Source of the DNA: an uncultured Opitutales bacterium
Lineage (GTDB): Bacteria; Verrucomicrobiota; Verrucomicrobiia; Opitutales; UBA2995
Direction of reading: 5' to 3'
NCBI GenBank assembly: GCA_937920335.1
Contig: CALGUT010000036.1
Location: forward strand, 1 to 7,122
Length of the DNA: 7,122 nt
The notes beneath the pieces were generated by a model. It was not told where the DNA came from, ran no database searches, and saw only the letters and a list, made by a program, of their open reading frames with translations. This document shows, piece after piece, positions 7,067 to 7,122 of this stretch; positions within the stretch are counted from its first letter, which is position 1; each line of letters opens with the position of its first letter. The translations under genes were made by a program, and so were the position numbers.

Positions 7067-7122
7067 TTACTAGACCTATAAGAACTCCAAAAATAATCAA
7101 TAACGCTCCTTAATCTCCAAAC
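7067..7122 (-). promoter_or_regulatory. 5' leader of the cytochrome gene, AT-rich
   Basis: These 56 bases lie directly upstream of the minus-strand cytochrome gene and contain no coding signal. Reading towards the gene there is an AAGGAG (7111-7106), too far (39 bases) from the ATG to act as its ribosome site, then a T-rich stretch (7096-7089), a TATAGG (7080-7075) and a weak AGGT (7077-7074). No convincing -35/-10 pair with 16-18 base spacing is visible, so the promoter may lie beyond the window edge. Calling this a regulatory leader rests mainly on its position. Confidence 0.3.

Noticed and set aside
6971..7100. Possible small leader ORF on the minus strand starting at TTG (7100) after AAGGAG (7111-7106)
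   Set aside because: It has good ribosome-site spacing but a rare start codon, overlaps the cytochrome signal peptide in another frame, and its translation shows no family features. Chance is more likely.
7075..7103. TTATTG (7103-7098) and TATAGG (7080-7075) as a sigma-70-type promoter for the cytochrome gene
   Set aside because: The 17-base spacing fits, but the -35 matches the consensus poorly and the transcript start would lie only a few bases from the ATG. Not convincing enough to call.

Overview
The window looks like chromosomal DNA from a PVC-superphylum bacterium (Verrucomicrobiota or Planctomycetota). All four genes belong to exported families that are greatly expanded in those phyla: PSD1/DUF1553 'planctomycete cytochrome' proteins, DUF1501 proteins, BD-FAE-like alpha/beta hydrolases, and propeller-HEAT-cytochrome c proteins with a single CxxCH. 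G+C is roughly half by eye. That leans slightly towards a Verrucomicrobiota-type genome, but the sequence alone does not settle it. I saw no rRNA, tRNA, CRISPR array, insertion sequence, phage gene or long repeat.

Layout. Bases 1-2046 (+) hold the C-terminal part of a PSD1/DUF1553 protein whose N-terminus lies outside the window. It is followed after 4 bases by a Tat-exported DUF1501 protein (2051-3475, +), and after 6 more bases by a Sec-exported alpha/beta hydrolase (3482-4444, +). The spacing indicates one operon with possible translational coupling. A fourth gene runs the opposite way (7066-4457, -) and encodes an 869-residue secreted protein: a sugar-dehydrogenase-like beta-propeller, a helical HEAT-like region, and a C-terminal cytochrome c domain with one CLTCH site. 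The two transcription units converge with only 12 bases between their stop codons. The last 56 bases (7067-7122) are the non-coding leader of the cytochrome gene.

How the genes may work together (inference). PSD1 and DUF1501 genes are very commonly paired in PVC genomes, and their biochemical role is not established. Here the pair shares an operon with a secreted esterase related to carbohydrate deacetylases or feruloyl esterases, opposite a secreted heme protein with a dehydrogenase-like propeller. Together they could form an extracytoplasmic set for processing a decorated polysaccharide: ester removal, a metalloenzyme of the alkaline phosphatase/sulfatase fold, and oxidation coupled to c-type cytochromes. 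The sequence shows the domains and their arrangement; the substrate and the electron path are not visible. This is a poorly characterised but widespread kind of system rather than a clearly new one.
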